Assembly: GCA_023614405.1 (NCBI GenBank)
Contig: CM042696.1
Location: forward strand, 339,441,211-339,505,210
Origin: Avena insularis
Lineage: Eukaryota > Streptophyta > Magnoliopsida > Poales > Poaceae
Direction of reading: 5' to 3'
DNA length: 64,000 nucleotides
This document shows positions 11,241 to 22,369 of the stretch, piece after piece (within the stretch, counting starts at the first letter, position 1; each line of letters opens with the position of its first letter). A program made the position numbers and the translations under genes. The notes below the pieces were generated by a model, which had not been told where the DNA came from, searched no databases, and saw nothing but the letters and a program-made list of their open reading frames with translations.

Positions 11241-12640
11241 GTGGAGTCAGGACATGGAGGCAGGTATTGCGTCTCTGCCCAATCGACGAGGAAGTCCGCC
11301 AGGGCCTGAGACTTGATCGCCGTTCTTGGCTCGTACCGTATGCAGTGCGCATCAAGCTCTATTGCCCATTTCGCCACCCGGCCTATGGCGTCCTTGTTGT
11401 CGATGATCTCCGATAGGGGGGCCAACGCCACTATCCGGGTGAAGTGCTCTTGGAAGTAGTGCTTCAACTTCTTGGCAGCCATGTACACGCCATACACTAG
11501 CTTCTGGTAGTGAGGGTAGTTCTGCTTTGATAGCAAGAGTACCTTAGTCAGGTAGTACACCGGGCATTGAACCGGCTGAGCCTTTCCCTCTTCTGGTCTC
11601 TCTACCACCAACATGACGTTGACGACTCAGTTGGTAGCTGCAATGTACATCAGCATTGGCTCCTTTGCAGCTAGGGCCGCCAGTACTGGCGGAGAGGATA
11701 ACATACGCTTGAGGACATGGAAGGACTCGTCTGCCTGCACCGTCCAGACGAACTTGTCCATTTTCTTCATGAGATGGTACAAGGGGAGTGCCTTCTTGCC
11801 CAGCCGGTTGACGAACAAGCTGAGAGAGGCCAGACATCCGGTGAACTTCTGCACGTCGTGCAGGTTCTTCAGCGGCCGCATGCGCTCGATTGCACCGATC
11901 TTATCTGGGTTAGCCTCGATTCCACATTCTGAGACGAGGAAACCAAGGAGCTGGCTAGCTGGGATGCCAAATACGCACTTCTCCGGGTTCACCTTCATCT
12001 AGAACCGACGAAGGTTGGCGAATGTCTCCTTCAGGTATTCAAGGAGCATCTGCTTCTCCTTTGTCTTGACCACCATGTCATCGACATAGGCATGCACGTT
12101 TCTGCCAATTTGCAATTGTACACACTTCTGCATGCAATGCTGATATGTGGCGCCTACATTTTCAGTCTAAATGGCATGGTGGTGTAGCAGTAGGCCCCAT
12201 ATGGGGTGATGAATGCTGTCTTTATTTGATCAGCGGGGTTCAGCCGATCTAGTGGTAGCTATAGTACGCATCAAGAAACGTCAACAGTTCGTAGCCGGTC
12301 GTGGAGTCGATCACTTGGTCTATCCTTGGTAGGGAAAACGGATCTTTGGGGCATGCTTTGTTGAGGTTGGTGTAGTTAACACACATGCGCCAAGTCTTGT
12401 TCTTTTTCAGCACCAGCATCGGGTTTGCCAGCCATTCCGGGTGGAAAACCTCCATGATGAATCCGGCTGTAAGCAGCCAGGTGATTTCTTCACCAATGGT
12501 TCTTCCCTTTTGTTCCACGAAGCGACTTAATGATTGCTTGACCGGCTTTGCATCCGATTTGACATGTAAAGAGTGGTCGGCGAGCCCCCTCGGAACACCA
12601 GGCATGTCCTTGGGGGACCATGCGAAGATATCCCGATTCT
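11198..12640 (-). pseudogene. Gypsy I reverse transcriptase and first RNase H
   Basis: On the - strand the sequence starts with MPGVPRGLADHSL, then WLANPMLVLKKNKTWRMCV, YTNLNKACPKDPF and FLDAYYSYH. The catalytic YVDD box is present at 12077-12088. It continues with EKCVFGIPASQLLGFLVSE, a connection segment, and the RNase H-like part (PVYYLTKVLLLSKQNYPHYQK). Frame breaks occur at 12240-12250, 12000-12003 and 11615-11626. The full order and the YVDD box identify a Gypsy RT; stops make it inactive as it stands. Confidence 0.87.
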
Positions 12641-12924
12641 CACGGAGGAAGTCGACAAGCGCGCTTTCCTATTTGCTGTCAAGGCCGTCTCTGACCAGGA
12701 CGAACTTTTCCGGCTCGGCCTCATTCAACAGGATCTTCTTGGTGCCATTTGATGACTTGAATTGTGCCTCTCCGGCTGGCTTTGGCTCCCCAGCCGGCAT
12801 GTCCACCTATAGGGCCACCGTGTTTTGCACGATGACATACTTCTCCTCTGCGATGATCATGGCCTCGGCGATCTTGGAGCCATCTGTGGTGCATTCCACC
12901 GACCGTCTGCAATCACCCACGATG

Positions 12925-12932
12925 GTGATTAC
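12925..12932. repeat. Left 8-bp target duplication of hAT MITE
   Basis: GTGATTAC; an identical copy lies at 13492-13499. Confidence 0.9.
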
Positions 12933-13491
12933 TAGGTGTGGGCAGAAAAACCGATAACCGAAAACCGAACCCAAAAAGACCGAGACCGAAACTGAATAGA
13001 CCGAGACCGAAAGGACCGATCAAAAAATTGGGTAGCAAATTTTATAGACCGAATTTTTTTCGGTTAATTCGGTCATTAGTTCTTGGTAACCGAATAGACC
13101 GAACTGACCGAATTTTAGGTGAGAGTGGCGTAGTTCCAAAGCCCTAGTTGCTCATAACTATAGATTTATCTTCCTCGACTAAGCCAAATTTAGTATTATT
13201 GAATGTTAGTTTCCGCAAATTAATATGACTATATGAAGTGTATTTTATATTCAAATTACAACTTACATAATATGAAATGGTTTACCAAATATTATCAAAC
13301 TTTTGTATTTGATAATATCTACTACACAATTCGGTCATGACCGAAACCGAACCTGAATTATCGGGTAACCGAATTTATCGGCTAGTAAAAATAACAAGTA
13401 AATTTCGGTCATTATTTGTTTAAAGACCGATTTTAAAATAGATCGATATGCAAAGACCGAATTTTCGGTCATGACCGAACGCCCACCCCTA
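12933..13491. mobile_element. hAT-type MITE, 559 bp
   Basis: The element starts TAGGTGTGGGC and ends GCCCACCCCTA, an imperfect terminal inverted repeat, and is flanked by the perfect 8-bp duplication GTGATTAC. Eight-base duplications and TAGNG-like ends are typical of hAT elements. It carries no reading frame of its own. Both subterminal regions are crowded with ACCGA / TCGGT words (more than twenty), separated by an AT-rich centre (13150-13320). It lies in Gypsy I between protease and RT, so it is younger than Gypsy I. Confidence 0.9.
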
Positions 13492-13499
13492 GTGATTAC
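13492..13499. repeat. Right 8-bp target duplication of hAT MITE
   Basis: GTGATTAC, identical to 12925-12932. Confidence 0.9.
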
Positions 13500-13952
13500 C
13501 CCCTTTGGCTCAGGGAGCTTCATCTTCAGGTACGCATAGTGCGGCACCGCCATGAACTTGGTGAGTGTGGGGCGTCCCAGGATGGCGTGGTAAGCGCTGC
13601 AGAGGTTTACCACCTTGAACCAGATAGGCTCGTGGAGGAAGTTGTCCTCCGTGCCGAAGATGACATCTAGCCGGATCTTGCCGATGGGCGAATGCGATGG
13701 ACCCAGAACAGCTCCATGGAAGGAGGTGCTGGACGGCTCTAGTTGGGACTCACTGATGCCGAGCCGATCTAGGGAGCTGTCGTACAGGAGGTTGATGCTA
13801 CTTCCTCCATCCACCAAGACGCGGGAGAACCTACACGAGTGTTTCTTGGAGATGATGATGGGGTCCAGGACCATGGCATATGTGCCCGGATGCGGCAGTA
13901 TGTCCGGCTGGTCCTTCTGGCTCCACTTGACCTCTTGCTCGGACCAGTTCAT
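13500..13952 (-). pseudogene. Gypsy I aspartic protease region
   Basis: The - strand reads SRVLVDGGSSINLLYDSSLD (active-site D-G-G variant usual in this lineage), then GIS, SFHGAVLGPSHSPIGKIRLD, and ends in YHAILGRPTLTKFMAVPHYA. This is the retropepsin-like domain joining gag and RT in Tat elements. The frame is open from 13952 to the MITE insertion and then runs into MITE sequence, so the join to RT is lost. Confidence 0.82.
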
Positions 13953-13955
13953 GAA

Positions 13956-15035
13956 CTAGGGAACGGGAGGGATGATTGCGTTCACCTCTGCCTCGTGGCG
14001 CCTTTTTCTATGCTTGGTTTTCGGCTTGGTGGTGAAGATGTGGTAGTTCCCTACCCGGCGAGGATAGTCTACTCCGTCTTCATCCTGGTAGTTTTGGCGC
14101 TCGCGGTTGTCCTGCTGCCCACCGGCTGGCGGAGGAGGGGGTGGTGGTGGTAGACCACAAACTTCGGCCATCTTCTTTGTCCAGGTGCACTAGTGGGTTG
14201 TATGTGTAGCCGGCTTGTTGCCGCCACTATGGAACTTGCATGGGACATCAAGCATCGATTCGATGGTGTACTTGGGCCGAGGTGGCCGGTCGTCGGGCTT
14301 CTATCTCCGGCTGCCGCCTGCAGTCGGGTCCTCTTGGACGGCTGCCACCTGCCTGGAACCATATTGGTTATCTGGATGGTCGTATTTCCTCTTGCCGTGG
14401 CAGTTGTCATGCCGCCTAGAGTTTTCGTTGTTCCCTTCCAGCTGGCACCGATCTACGGAGACCTCCACGATGATCTATCCCTGATCACATCCAGTCGGAT
14501 GGACCTTTTCATCACCACGTCCGCGGTGGCGTACTTGTCCATGATCTCCATGGTCTTGGCCATGGTATCGGATTCCACCCAGTGAAGCTTATGCTTGAGC
14601 ATGGTGCCGTCCCTATAGTTGTTGATGAAGAAGTCGATTGCTTGGTGCTCGTGCATCCCCTCACAAGAGTTGTGCATGCTTGTCCATCGGGTAATGTAGG
14701 AGCGGTCGCCCTCGTCCTTGCCTTGAACGCATAGGGCGAGCTTGCCAGGGCGGCTTAGGCGCTTGTAGGTGCCGGTGAAGTTGCGGACAAACTCCTGCTC
14801 GAAATCGATCCAAGCATTGATGTTGTTGTCGGGGAGGCTGTTGAGCCATGTCCTGGCTGAATCAAGGAGCATGAGTGGGCCGTAGCGCATGGCAACCCGG
14901 CGATTTCCATTTGTGATGTCCACAGCGATGGTGTAATCCACCAGCGAGTCCTCTGGCTTGACATTGCCGTTGTAGTTTGGCGTGTCCCTTGGGAGCGAAA
15001 ATCCCTTTAGAAACGGTTCATTCTGGATGCATGGT
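13956..15035 (-). pseudogene. Gypsy I gag, N-terminus cut off
   Basis: The gag core lies at 14453-15035 on the - strand (GFSLPRDTPNYNGNVKPEDS, DSARTWLNSLPDNNINAWID, EFVRNFTGTYKRLSRP) and matches the Retrotrans_gag family. Downstream, 13956-14450 holds a low-complexity, proline-rich and basic tail in shifting frames. The N-terminus stops at the LTR boundary at 15035/15036. The frame visible beyond 15035 is LTR-derived and not gag. Confidence 0.82.
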
Positions 15036-16430
15036 TGATGTCTACGCACTTCTATTCTTGTAGATACTTGTTGGACCTCCAAGTGCAGAGGTTTGTAGAA
15101 CAACATCAAGTTTTCCCTTAAGTGGATCACCCAAGGTTTATCGAACTCAGGGAGGAAGTGGTCAAAGGTATTCCCTCTCAAGCAACCCTGCAATCAAGAT
15201 ACAAGAAGTCTCTTGTGTCCCCAACACACCCAATACACTTGTCAGGTGTATAGGTGCACTAGTTCGGCGAATAGATAGTGAAATACAAGTGGTATGGATA
15301 ATTATAAGTGGTAACGGTGCCAGAAAATAGCTTGATGGCGTGGAAGAGACTAAAGGAAAACTGAAATAAAGATAGCAGCAAGCAAACATTTAACAGGTCT
15401 AGTTGCAAACGATGTTTCAGTGCTTAGAAACAAGGCCTAGGGATCATACTTTCACTAGTGAACGCTCTCATATAAATATCTTCTCTTTATGATACTACTC
15501 TTAACTACTCTCCGGTTGGACACTCTAATCATTGGTAGGGCTATAACAGCACACCTCAACGTTCACCTTTCCCATCTAGATAACCCCACACTGTCACCTT
15601 GAGTACTAGATGGTTCAAACAAACACCACAATTTAATAAAGACATCCAACTCCAAATATAACTCATAACAAGTATTTGTAATCTCTAGCCTAAGTGCCAC
15701 CATGGTGTGCACACTGTCAACTTCACACACATGGGGAGAGCAGAGATCTATTAAAGCACTTGAGTAGCAAGGTAGATCTATAGATTACAAGCTCATGATC
15801 TCAATAAGATCATGCATAGAGAGAGATGAACACATAGCTACCGGTAGAACCCTTAGCCTAGAGAGAGAACTACTCCCTCCTCATCATGGGAATCAGCAAC
15901 GGCGATGGAGATGGCTCCGGGGGTGCTTCCCCGTCCCGGCAGGGTGCCGAAACAGAGGCTTTCTGTCCCCCGAATCTCCCCTTCGGTGGCGGCGGCGCTG
16001 CGGAACTTTTCGTGGCTGGAGGCTTGATGATTTAGGGTTTTTGCATCGGGAGGCATCTTATAGGCGAAGAGGCAAGGTCGGTGGGCGGCCAGGGGGCCCA
16101 CACCACCTGGTGGCGCGGCCAGGGCTAGCCCGCGCCACCATATGGTGTGGCCACCCTGTGGCCCCTCTCCGTCTCGTCTTCTGGCTCCGTGAGTCTTCCG
16201 GTAAAATATCGACTTTGGCTTTTGTTCGGTCCAATTCCGAGAATATTGATTTTCTGACTTTCCTAGAACCAAAAACAGCAGAAAACAGGCAACTGACACT
16301 ATGGCATCTTGTTAATAGGTTAGTCCAAGAAAGTATGTATAAATACTCCAAAGTATGGACAAAACATAAGAAAGTAGATAAAAACCAAGCATGGAACATC
16401 AAAAATTATGGATACGTTAGCAACATATCA
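15036..16430 (-). mobile_element. LTR of a truncated non-autonomous element (N1)
   Basis: This 1395-bp LTR has TG at 15036 and CA at 16430. In element orientation it begins TGATATGTTGCTAACGTATC. A polypurine tract (complement of ACATCCCCAAGCTTAA) abuts the right edge, so this is the 3' LTR of a - strand element. Sequence around 16220-16430 closely resembles the LTRs at 29586-31214 and 34770-36390. It contains the 53-bp palindromic module at 16098-16150. The base run before it, ATGGT (15031-15035), may be half of a target duplication; no partner is visible. Confidence 0.82.
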
Positions 16431-17233
16431 ACATCCCCAAGCTTAACTCCTGCTCGTCCTCGAGTAGGTAAGTGATAAAAAGAAAGACTAATTTTTGAGG
16501 TGACATGCACCATCATAAACTTGATCAAAGTATTTGTAAAACATTGATAGCTGGGATCATAGTACTTCAATCAAAACATGAAAGACAAAGTTCTAGCAAT
16601 AAGACAAAGCAACTAAGTTGCAACATGAAAAGGCATAAACAAAAGATTCATGAATAAAAATGCTTTGCAAGACGTTTGTTTGTTTCACATAAAGAAAACA
16701 TAGCATAGTGGCATTCAGCTTGTCCCTCATAGAGTAGCAAACATAAATGCATAGGACACCTTCAAAGTTCATAAGAGTGACTAGATATAAATAGTTTAAA
16801 GAAAGCAATATCAAAGTTATGCATCAATCAACAAGTCTCAGGACAATGCACATAGAACTAAGAATGGCCACTATTCTCTCAAAGTAGGTGCATAAAGGTA
16901 GAAGGTGGAGACTCAACAAAAAAGTAAAAGAAAGGCCTTCATAGAAGGAAGTAGGGATTCAAGTTTCATAAATAGCTTCCAAAAATTATGGTACTTATTA
17001 GCTTTCATCTCTCATTGCCCCTATCATAAGCATCTTGAAGTGATTAAGGTTAAATGAACAAACTATGGAGTATATGCTTGACAAAGTATAAGTTGGAAAT
17101 CTCATGTCCCTTAAATACGAGGGCCGCTCCTCATGCTACTCAAGTTTAGTTACCGGTAAGTTCTTGTCATAGTAAGTACATGTGTATCATAGAGAATCGC
17201 CAATGGGGTACCCCTTGCCCAATGATACGGAAG
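16431..17233 (-). mobile_element. Internal fragment of element N1
   Basis: This non-coding stretch aligns by eye with 31215-32000 (words such as CTCCTGCTCGTCCTCGAGTA, GCTTTGCAAGACGTTTGTTT, GGGGTACCCCTTGC, ATGATACGGAAG). Homology ends at 17233, where Gypsy II pol sequence begins, so the element's remainder and its other LTR are gone. No reading frame of interest. Confidence 0.78.
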
Positions 17234-17246
17234 AATCCCCGACGTT

Positions 17247-18340
17247 CTAGGGGTTGGAGTATGCGACTCCGCTCTCGAAATCTTTAAGGCGATAGGCACC
17301 ACCTGGGATTACTTCTATAATCACGTAAGGTCCTTCCCAAGGGGACTCGAGCTTGAGATGCCCTTGTTGCTTCAGTCGCAGGACCAGGTCTCCTTCGACG
17401 AAGGATCTGGGGCGTAGCCTTCTGCTGTGGTAGTTGCGGAGGCTCTGCTCGTAGATCGTTGATCTCCCTACTGCAATCTCGCATGCCTCGTCTAGGAGGT
17501 CGACAGAGTCTTCGAGTGCGAGAGTTGACTCCTTCTCGCTGTATGCGACCACCCGTGGGGCTGTGTAGTGTACTTCTGTGGGTAGCACCACTTCAGCACC
17601 GTGCACCATGAAGAACGGAGTGTATCCCGTGGTGCTATTTGGAGTTGTGCGTAGGCTCCAAAGTACGAATTGCAGCTCATCTGGCTAGCATCCAGCGGCT
17701 TGTTCGAGTGGTCGGAGAAGTCGTTTCTTGATTCCACCATAGACAAGGCCGTTGGCCTTTTCGACTTGACTGTTGGTCTGCCGGTGAGCCACCGAGGCAT
17801 AGCTTATGTTGATTCCCAGGTTTTCACATAATTCCTGGAACTTCTTAGAGGTGAAGTTCGTTCCATTGTCCGTGATGATGCTATGTGGCACTCCAAAGCG
17901 GTAGATAATGGACTCGAAGAAATTGACAACGCTGGCCCCTGATTGATTCGTCACCGGCATGGCTTCGATCCACTTGGTGAATTTGTCGACTGCGACCAAG
18001 AGGTAGACGTAACCTCCTCGTGAGGACTTTGGGAGCTTACCGACCATGTCGAGTCCCCATTGAGCGAAGGGCCAAGCCAATGGTATTGGCTAGAGTTCCG
18101 CACCAGGTGCGTGAGGTTTGTCTGAGAATCGCTGGCAAGCGTTGCAGCGATGGACGATGTCCTTGGTGTCGTGCATGGCCGTGGGCCAGTAGAATCCAGC
18201 TTGTAGAGCTTTGGTAACGAGGGCGCGACCGCCAGCATGGTGCCCGCAAGTGCCTTCGTGGATGTCGAGGAGGACGGACCTTCCGTCCCTGTTGGAGACG
18301 CACCGTTGAAGTACTCCTGTGATGCTACGCTTGTACATTT
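17247..18340 (-). pseudogene. Gypsy II integrase
   Basis: From 18340 on the - strand: MYKRSITGVLQRCVSN, HEGTCGHHAGGRALVTKALQ and HRCNACQRF (zinc-binding region), then QWGLDMVGKLPKSSRGG, VDKFTKWIEAMPV, VPHSIITDNGTNFTSKKFQE and SYASVAHRQTNSQVEKANG. All three acidic positions of the core (D of GLDMVG, D of TDN, E of VEKANG) are visible. The C-terminal part (PRSFVEGDLVLRLKQQG, SPWEGPYVIIEVIPGGAYRL) ends at a TAG at 17247-17249. A stop after GAEL near 18090 and a break near 17685 disrupt the frame. Confidence 0.87.
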
Positions 18341-18371
18341 TGCTGTTGATGAGGGCGAATGCCTTGGATCA

Positions 18372-19045
18372 TCACGCGATGTGTCGCGCGTCAGTCGGGT
18401 CATCTGGCAGCCTCTTGCTGAGTAGATATGTGATGTAGGGTTGCGTCCAAGATGGCTCGATCATCATGACACCCATTGGTCCTTTGAGTCCTGTATTAAT
18501 CTCCAGGTCGTCGAGTGCCATTGGTTCGTTGGGTGGCGTAGCCCCCGAGTCCGCTGTCGTACTTACTTTCTTCTCTGGAGCCTTGGGCTTGATGGAGCGC
18601 TCGCAGATGCGCTCGAGGAATACCCTAGGTGGTATGGGGGTGCAAGTGGAGCCAATATTGGCGAGTAGATCCGCCTCTTCATTGCTTTCATGGCCCATGT
18701 GTCACAGCTCGCAGCCGTCGAAATCCCCTTCGAGTGTGTCGTAGAGGTCATGATAGGCGATCATGTTGTCGCTCAGTGCGTCTCACTCGTGCATTGTTTG
18801 GTTGACCACCAGTTTGGAGTCGCCGTAGATGATGAGCCTCTTGGCGTCGCAGGCTTTCTCCATCCGCATCCCATGGATTAGGGCTTCATACTCAGCTTCA
18901 TTATTGGAGGCAGTGAACTGCATTCACAAAATGTATTTCATCTTGTCCCCTTGGGGCGATGTCAGTATGACACCTGCACCAGCTCCGACCTTTCGGTTGG
19001 ACCCGTCGAAGTGCATTGTCCAAAGATAGGACATGTCTGGCTTGT
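18372..19045 (-). pseudogene. Gypsy II second RNase H and linker
   Basis: Visible motifs on the - strand are MHFDGSNRKVGAGAGVIL, ASNNEAEYEALIHGMRM, RLIIYGDSKLVVNQTMHEW and MGHESNEEADLLANIGS: the archaeal-type RNase H of Tat elements with all acidic positions present. A linker with no known fold continues to 18372. The frame is broken by stops (for example near 18700 and 18920). Confidence 0.8.
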
Positions 19046-20030
19046 CTAAGAGTTGGTTCTCCATCCAGTGTACGAGGAAATCCGGGAGAACTTGCGACTT
19101 GATCGTGTCGCGCTTCTCATAGGTGATGTCTCCTGGAGATAGTTCGATTCCCCAGAGCGCAACTCGTCCAGTGGCATCGGGGTAATTGAGTATATGCCCA
19201 AGCGGGCGTCGTTTACCACCACGACTGGGTTCTCCTGTAAGTTGTGGCGTAGTCGCCTGGCTATCATGAAGACGCCGTAGGACAGCTTCTGGTAGTGCGG
19301 GTACCGCTGCTTTGCTGGCGTGAGCACCTCGCTGAGGTAGTATACTGGGCGTTGGATCCCGTGGACCTTATTTTCTTCGGCTCGTTCCACCACGAGCACC
19401 GTGCTGACCACCTGGTTGGTGGCGGAGATGTAGAGCAGCAGTGGTTCTTTTTCGTGAGGCGTCACCAGTACTGGCGAGGTGGATAGTAGACGCTTGGGAT
19501 CTTCGAATGCTTCTTGTGCCTTGTTTATCCACTCGAACTTGTCAGTTTTGCGGAGGAGTTGGTAGAAGGGCAGTGCCTTTTCTCCCATTCGACTGATGAA
19601 TCGATTGAGCGCCGCGATTCGCCCAGCCAGCTGTTGGACGCCTTTTACATTCTTCGGCTTCTCCATGGCCAGTATGGCCTTTATTTTATTCGGGTTTGCT
19701 TCGATCCCTCTCATAGAGATGAGATACCCGAGTAACTGCCCAGATGGCACGCCGAAGGCGCATTTGTCCGAATTGAGCTTGATCCGATAGCGGTTGAGGT
19801 TGGCGAAGGTCTCGCGGAGATTGTCGATTAACGAGGCTTCCTCTTTGGTTTTGATGACGATCTCGCATATGAAGTTTGCGTCGAGGAGTCTGTTGATCTC
19901 CATTCCGACTGCCTTTACTCTTGGTTCAGACAGTCACCGTATTGTCTGCTTGATTGGCCTTGCGTCTGGGTTCATGTTGAGTGAGTGCTTGGCGAATTCC
20001 CTGGGAACCCCTGGCATGTCCGCTGGACAC
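19046..20030 (-). pseudogene. Gypsy II reverse transcriptase with core deleted
   Basis: The N-terminal end is seen as CPADMPGVPREFAKHSLNM near 20030-19975, then a stop, then VGMEINRLLDANFICE. At about 19863-19868 the sequence jumps straight to IVIKTKEEASLIDNLRETFA. In Gypsy I the same two points are separated by 373 bases coding for the KKKN, DLNKACPKDPF, FLDAY and YVDD blocks. All of these are missing here. The rest, RT thumb, connection and RNase H-like part (QRPVYYLSEVLTPAKQRYPH), is open from 19860 to 19046. This enzyme cannot polymerise DNA. Confidence 0.85.
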
Positions 20031-20299
20031 CAGGCGAAGATTTCCCAGTGCTCACGGAGGAATTCGACGAGCAGGAGTTCCTATGCGGAACTCAAGTTGT
20101 TGGCGATGAGGGCCGTCTTGGTCGGGTGCGTTGGGTGGACCTGGACTTTCTTCGTGTGCACCGACAAGTCGAAGGATAGGTCGGGTGAGCTTGGCCTGCT
20201 TAGGGGAGGCAGACTGTTGTCTGTCGACTCCTTCAATCTTGCGAGTTCCTCCTACATTCTATTGAATTCCCTATCGCACATGTCAATCCTCTCGAAGCT

Positions 20300-22303
20300 T
20301 CAGTTGATTGTGATGACACTGTTTGGACCTGGCATTTTCATCTGCAGGTAGGCGTAGTGCGGCACTGCCATGAACCTTGCGAACAGGACACGTCTGAGGA
20401 TGCAGTGGTATTGTGAGGGCCAGTCGATGACTTCAAAGTCGATGCGCTCTCGCCGAAAGTTTTGCGGCATGCCAAAGATGACGTCGAGGTTGATTTTGCC
20501 CAAGGGATATACGCCCTTGCCAGGGATGATGCCATGGAACGTCGTGTCTGAGACTTCCAGACAAGTCAGAGGGATCCTCATCGCACGCAAGGTACTTGCG
20601 AAAATGAGGTTGATGCCGCTCCCGTCGTCCATGAAGACACGACTCATATCGAAGCCCCCGATCTGTGCCTCGAGTACGAGGGGACAGTGGCCTGGACGAG
20701 GAACTTGGCGCGGATGATCGCGCTTGTCGAAGGTGATGCAGGAGTCGCTTCCACTGAGGTACTCAGTGGTGGAGGGTGGAGAGTTTATCGCTAGATTGAC
20801 TTTGCAAGTGATGGCCTTCTGCACTCGATTTGAGGGACGCCCTTTTTGGATCATCCCCATGTTGCCCACGGCTCGTGGGTATGGCTCGCCTCCATGATGT
20901 TGGACCGGCGCGGCCGCGGGTGGTTGTGGTCCAGGCGGTGGTGGAGGAGCTCCATGTGCCATAGCGCCTGGGGCGGCTCCATAGCCCCTATTGATCGTGT
21001 CGCGATTCATCTGAGCCAGACCCTCGTGAGAGTTTGAGGAACTCACGGCAGTCCTTGAGAAGGTAGCTGGATTTCTTCTTGCCGTCGTGCTTGTCGATGT
21101 AGAAGTGCACATTGCATGGTCCGGACAGTTTGTCCTCGATAGATGTTGCTGGTACCTCTTCGCGAGTGCGGCGCTGCCACCCCTGCGTGGTTTTTCCGCT
21201 GTCGCGGTATCCACCACTACGATATCCGTTGTTGCGGTTGTCGTCGCGTTTGTCGGCGTAGCCGGCTGCGACCATATTGACTTCGCCGCGGTCATCATAG
21301 ACGCACATTCGACGCTTGCCTCGGCGGTCGCGTCTGCGCCTGAGGTCGTCGTCATCATCGGAGTAGGTGCGGTTTTCACCGAATCTTCTCCATTAGCCCA
21401 CCGATTCGCGATTTCCATTAGGTGGCCGATCGTTTTGGGCTTCGAGCGGCCCAGCTCCTCCCTGAGCTCTATCCGGCGAACGCCTCCGTTGAACGCGTTG
21501 ATTTCACAATCCTCCGAGATGTTTTCTGTGGAGTTCTTGATGATGGACCACCTCTGGATGTACGAGCGCAGCGACTCGCCAGACCTTTGCTGGCAGCTTC
21601 TTAGTTCTTCGATTGATGCGGGCCTTTTGTAAGTGCCCTTGAAGTTGCATACAAAGTGGTAGACCAGCTCTTCCCAACTGTGAATGGATCCGCGCGGGAG
21701 GTTGTTGAGCCATGCGCGGGCGGCCCCCTGCAGCTGTAGCCGCAGGCATTGCATGGTCATGCTTCGACTCTCACCATGCAGCCTGACGGAGGAGATGTGG
21801 TCCTCCAGCCAGATTTTCGGGTCCTCCAGGCCGTCAAATTTTGGGTTCTCCGACGGGAGTTTGAACCCCTTAGGCATTCGCTTCTGCCTGATGACCCTAC
21901 TGAAGCATCTGGCGCCGCAGAGCTCAGTCTCGTCTTCTTCCAAGTCAGTCGAACAAGCACACCTTGCCTGCATCTTGTCGACCTTGAGCTGCGTGATGTC
22001 ATCATGCGCATCGTAATCGTGGTCATGCCGCCGTGGGCGACGTCGTCGTGACAAATCATGACTGTCGTCACTGGAGGAGTACGAGTAGTAGTACTTGTCC
22101 AGAGCCTTGCTTTTCTTCGGCTCTGGTGTTGGTTCTTTGTCGAGGGTGGCTTCGATTAGCCCCAAGCCTGCGATCATAGATCGGTGCATGGCAGCTCGCG
22201 GGTCTCCAGCCGGTGGCTGGTTGTTAAGGAGGTACATGGTGGCCGCTATCACCGCAGCTTGCGGTGTCTTTGGGAGCACGTTGCCCCGCGTGTCGATTGT
22301 CAT
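20300..22303 (-). pseudogene. Gypsy II gag-protease frame, 667 codons
   Basis: The open frame covers the gag core (GFKLPSENPKFDGLEDPKIW, LQGAARAWLNNLPRGSIHSW, FVCNFKGTYKRPASIEELRS) and a protease (FDMSRVFMDDGSGINLIFAS, then FHGIIPGKGVYPLGKINLD). The openness is misleading: between about 21375 and 21025 the expected family sequence (RMCVYDDRGEVNMVAAGY, HFYIDKHDGKKKSSYLLKDC) lies in another frame. Two compensating shifts therefore bracket about 115 codons of wrong-frame, Ala/Thr-rich protein. The protease active site reads DDGSG rather than the DGGSS seen in Gypsy I. Confidence 0.82.
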
Positions 22304-22369
22304 AGAGCCGAAGTCGAGGACTTTCGCGGCTTCTATGCGTTCTTGCTCGGTAAGGTGGGCCAGTCGAGA

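Larger units (their letters stand above)
3550..15035 (-). mobile_element. Gypsy I, Tat lineage, truncated at its 5' end
   Basis: The order read on the - strand is gag (15035-13956), protease (13952-13500), RT (12640-11630), degenerate RNase H (11614-11240), a second RNase H (11240-10850), integrase (10520-9201), then a long region holding an antisense gene and the 3' LTR. Dual RNase H and an antisense ORF between pol and the 3' LTR are known for the Tat group (for example RIRE2, Grande, Cinful). The left edge inside Copia-A is approximate. The 5' LTR, primer site and gag N-terminus are missing: gag is cut at 15035 by another LTR. A hAT MITE sits between RT and protease. Confidence 0.82.

Noticed and set aside
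15795..16475. 226-codon + strand frame in element N1
   Set aside because: It lies within an LTR, antisense to the element, spans the palindromic module and has no motif; related LTRs lack the frame.
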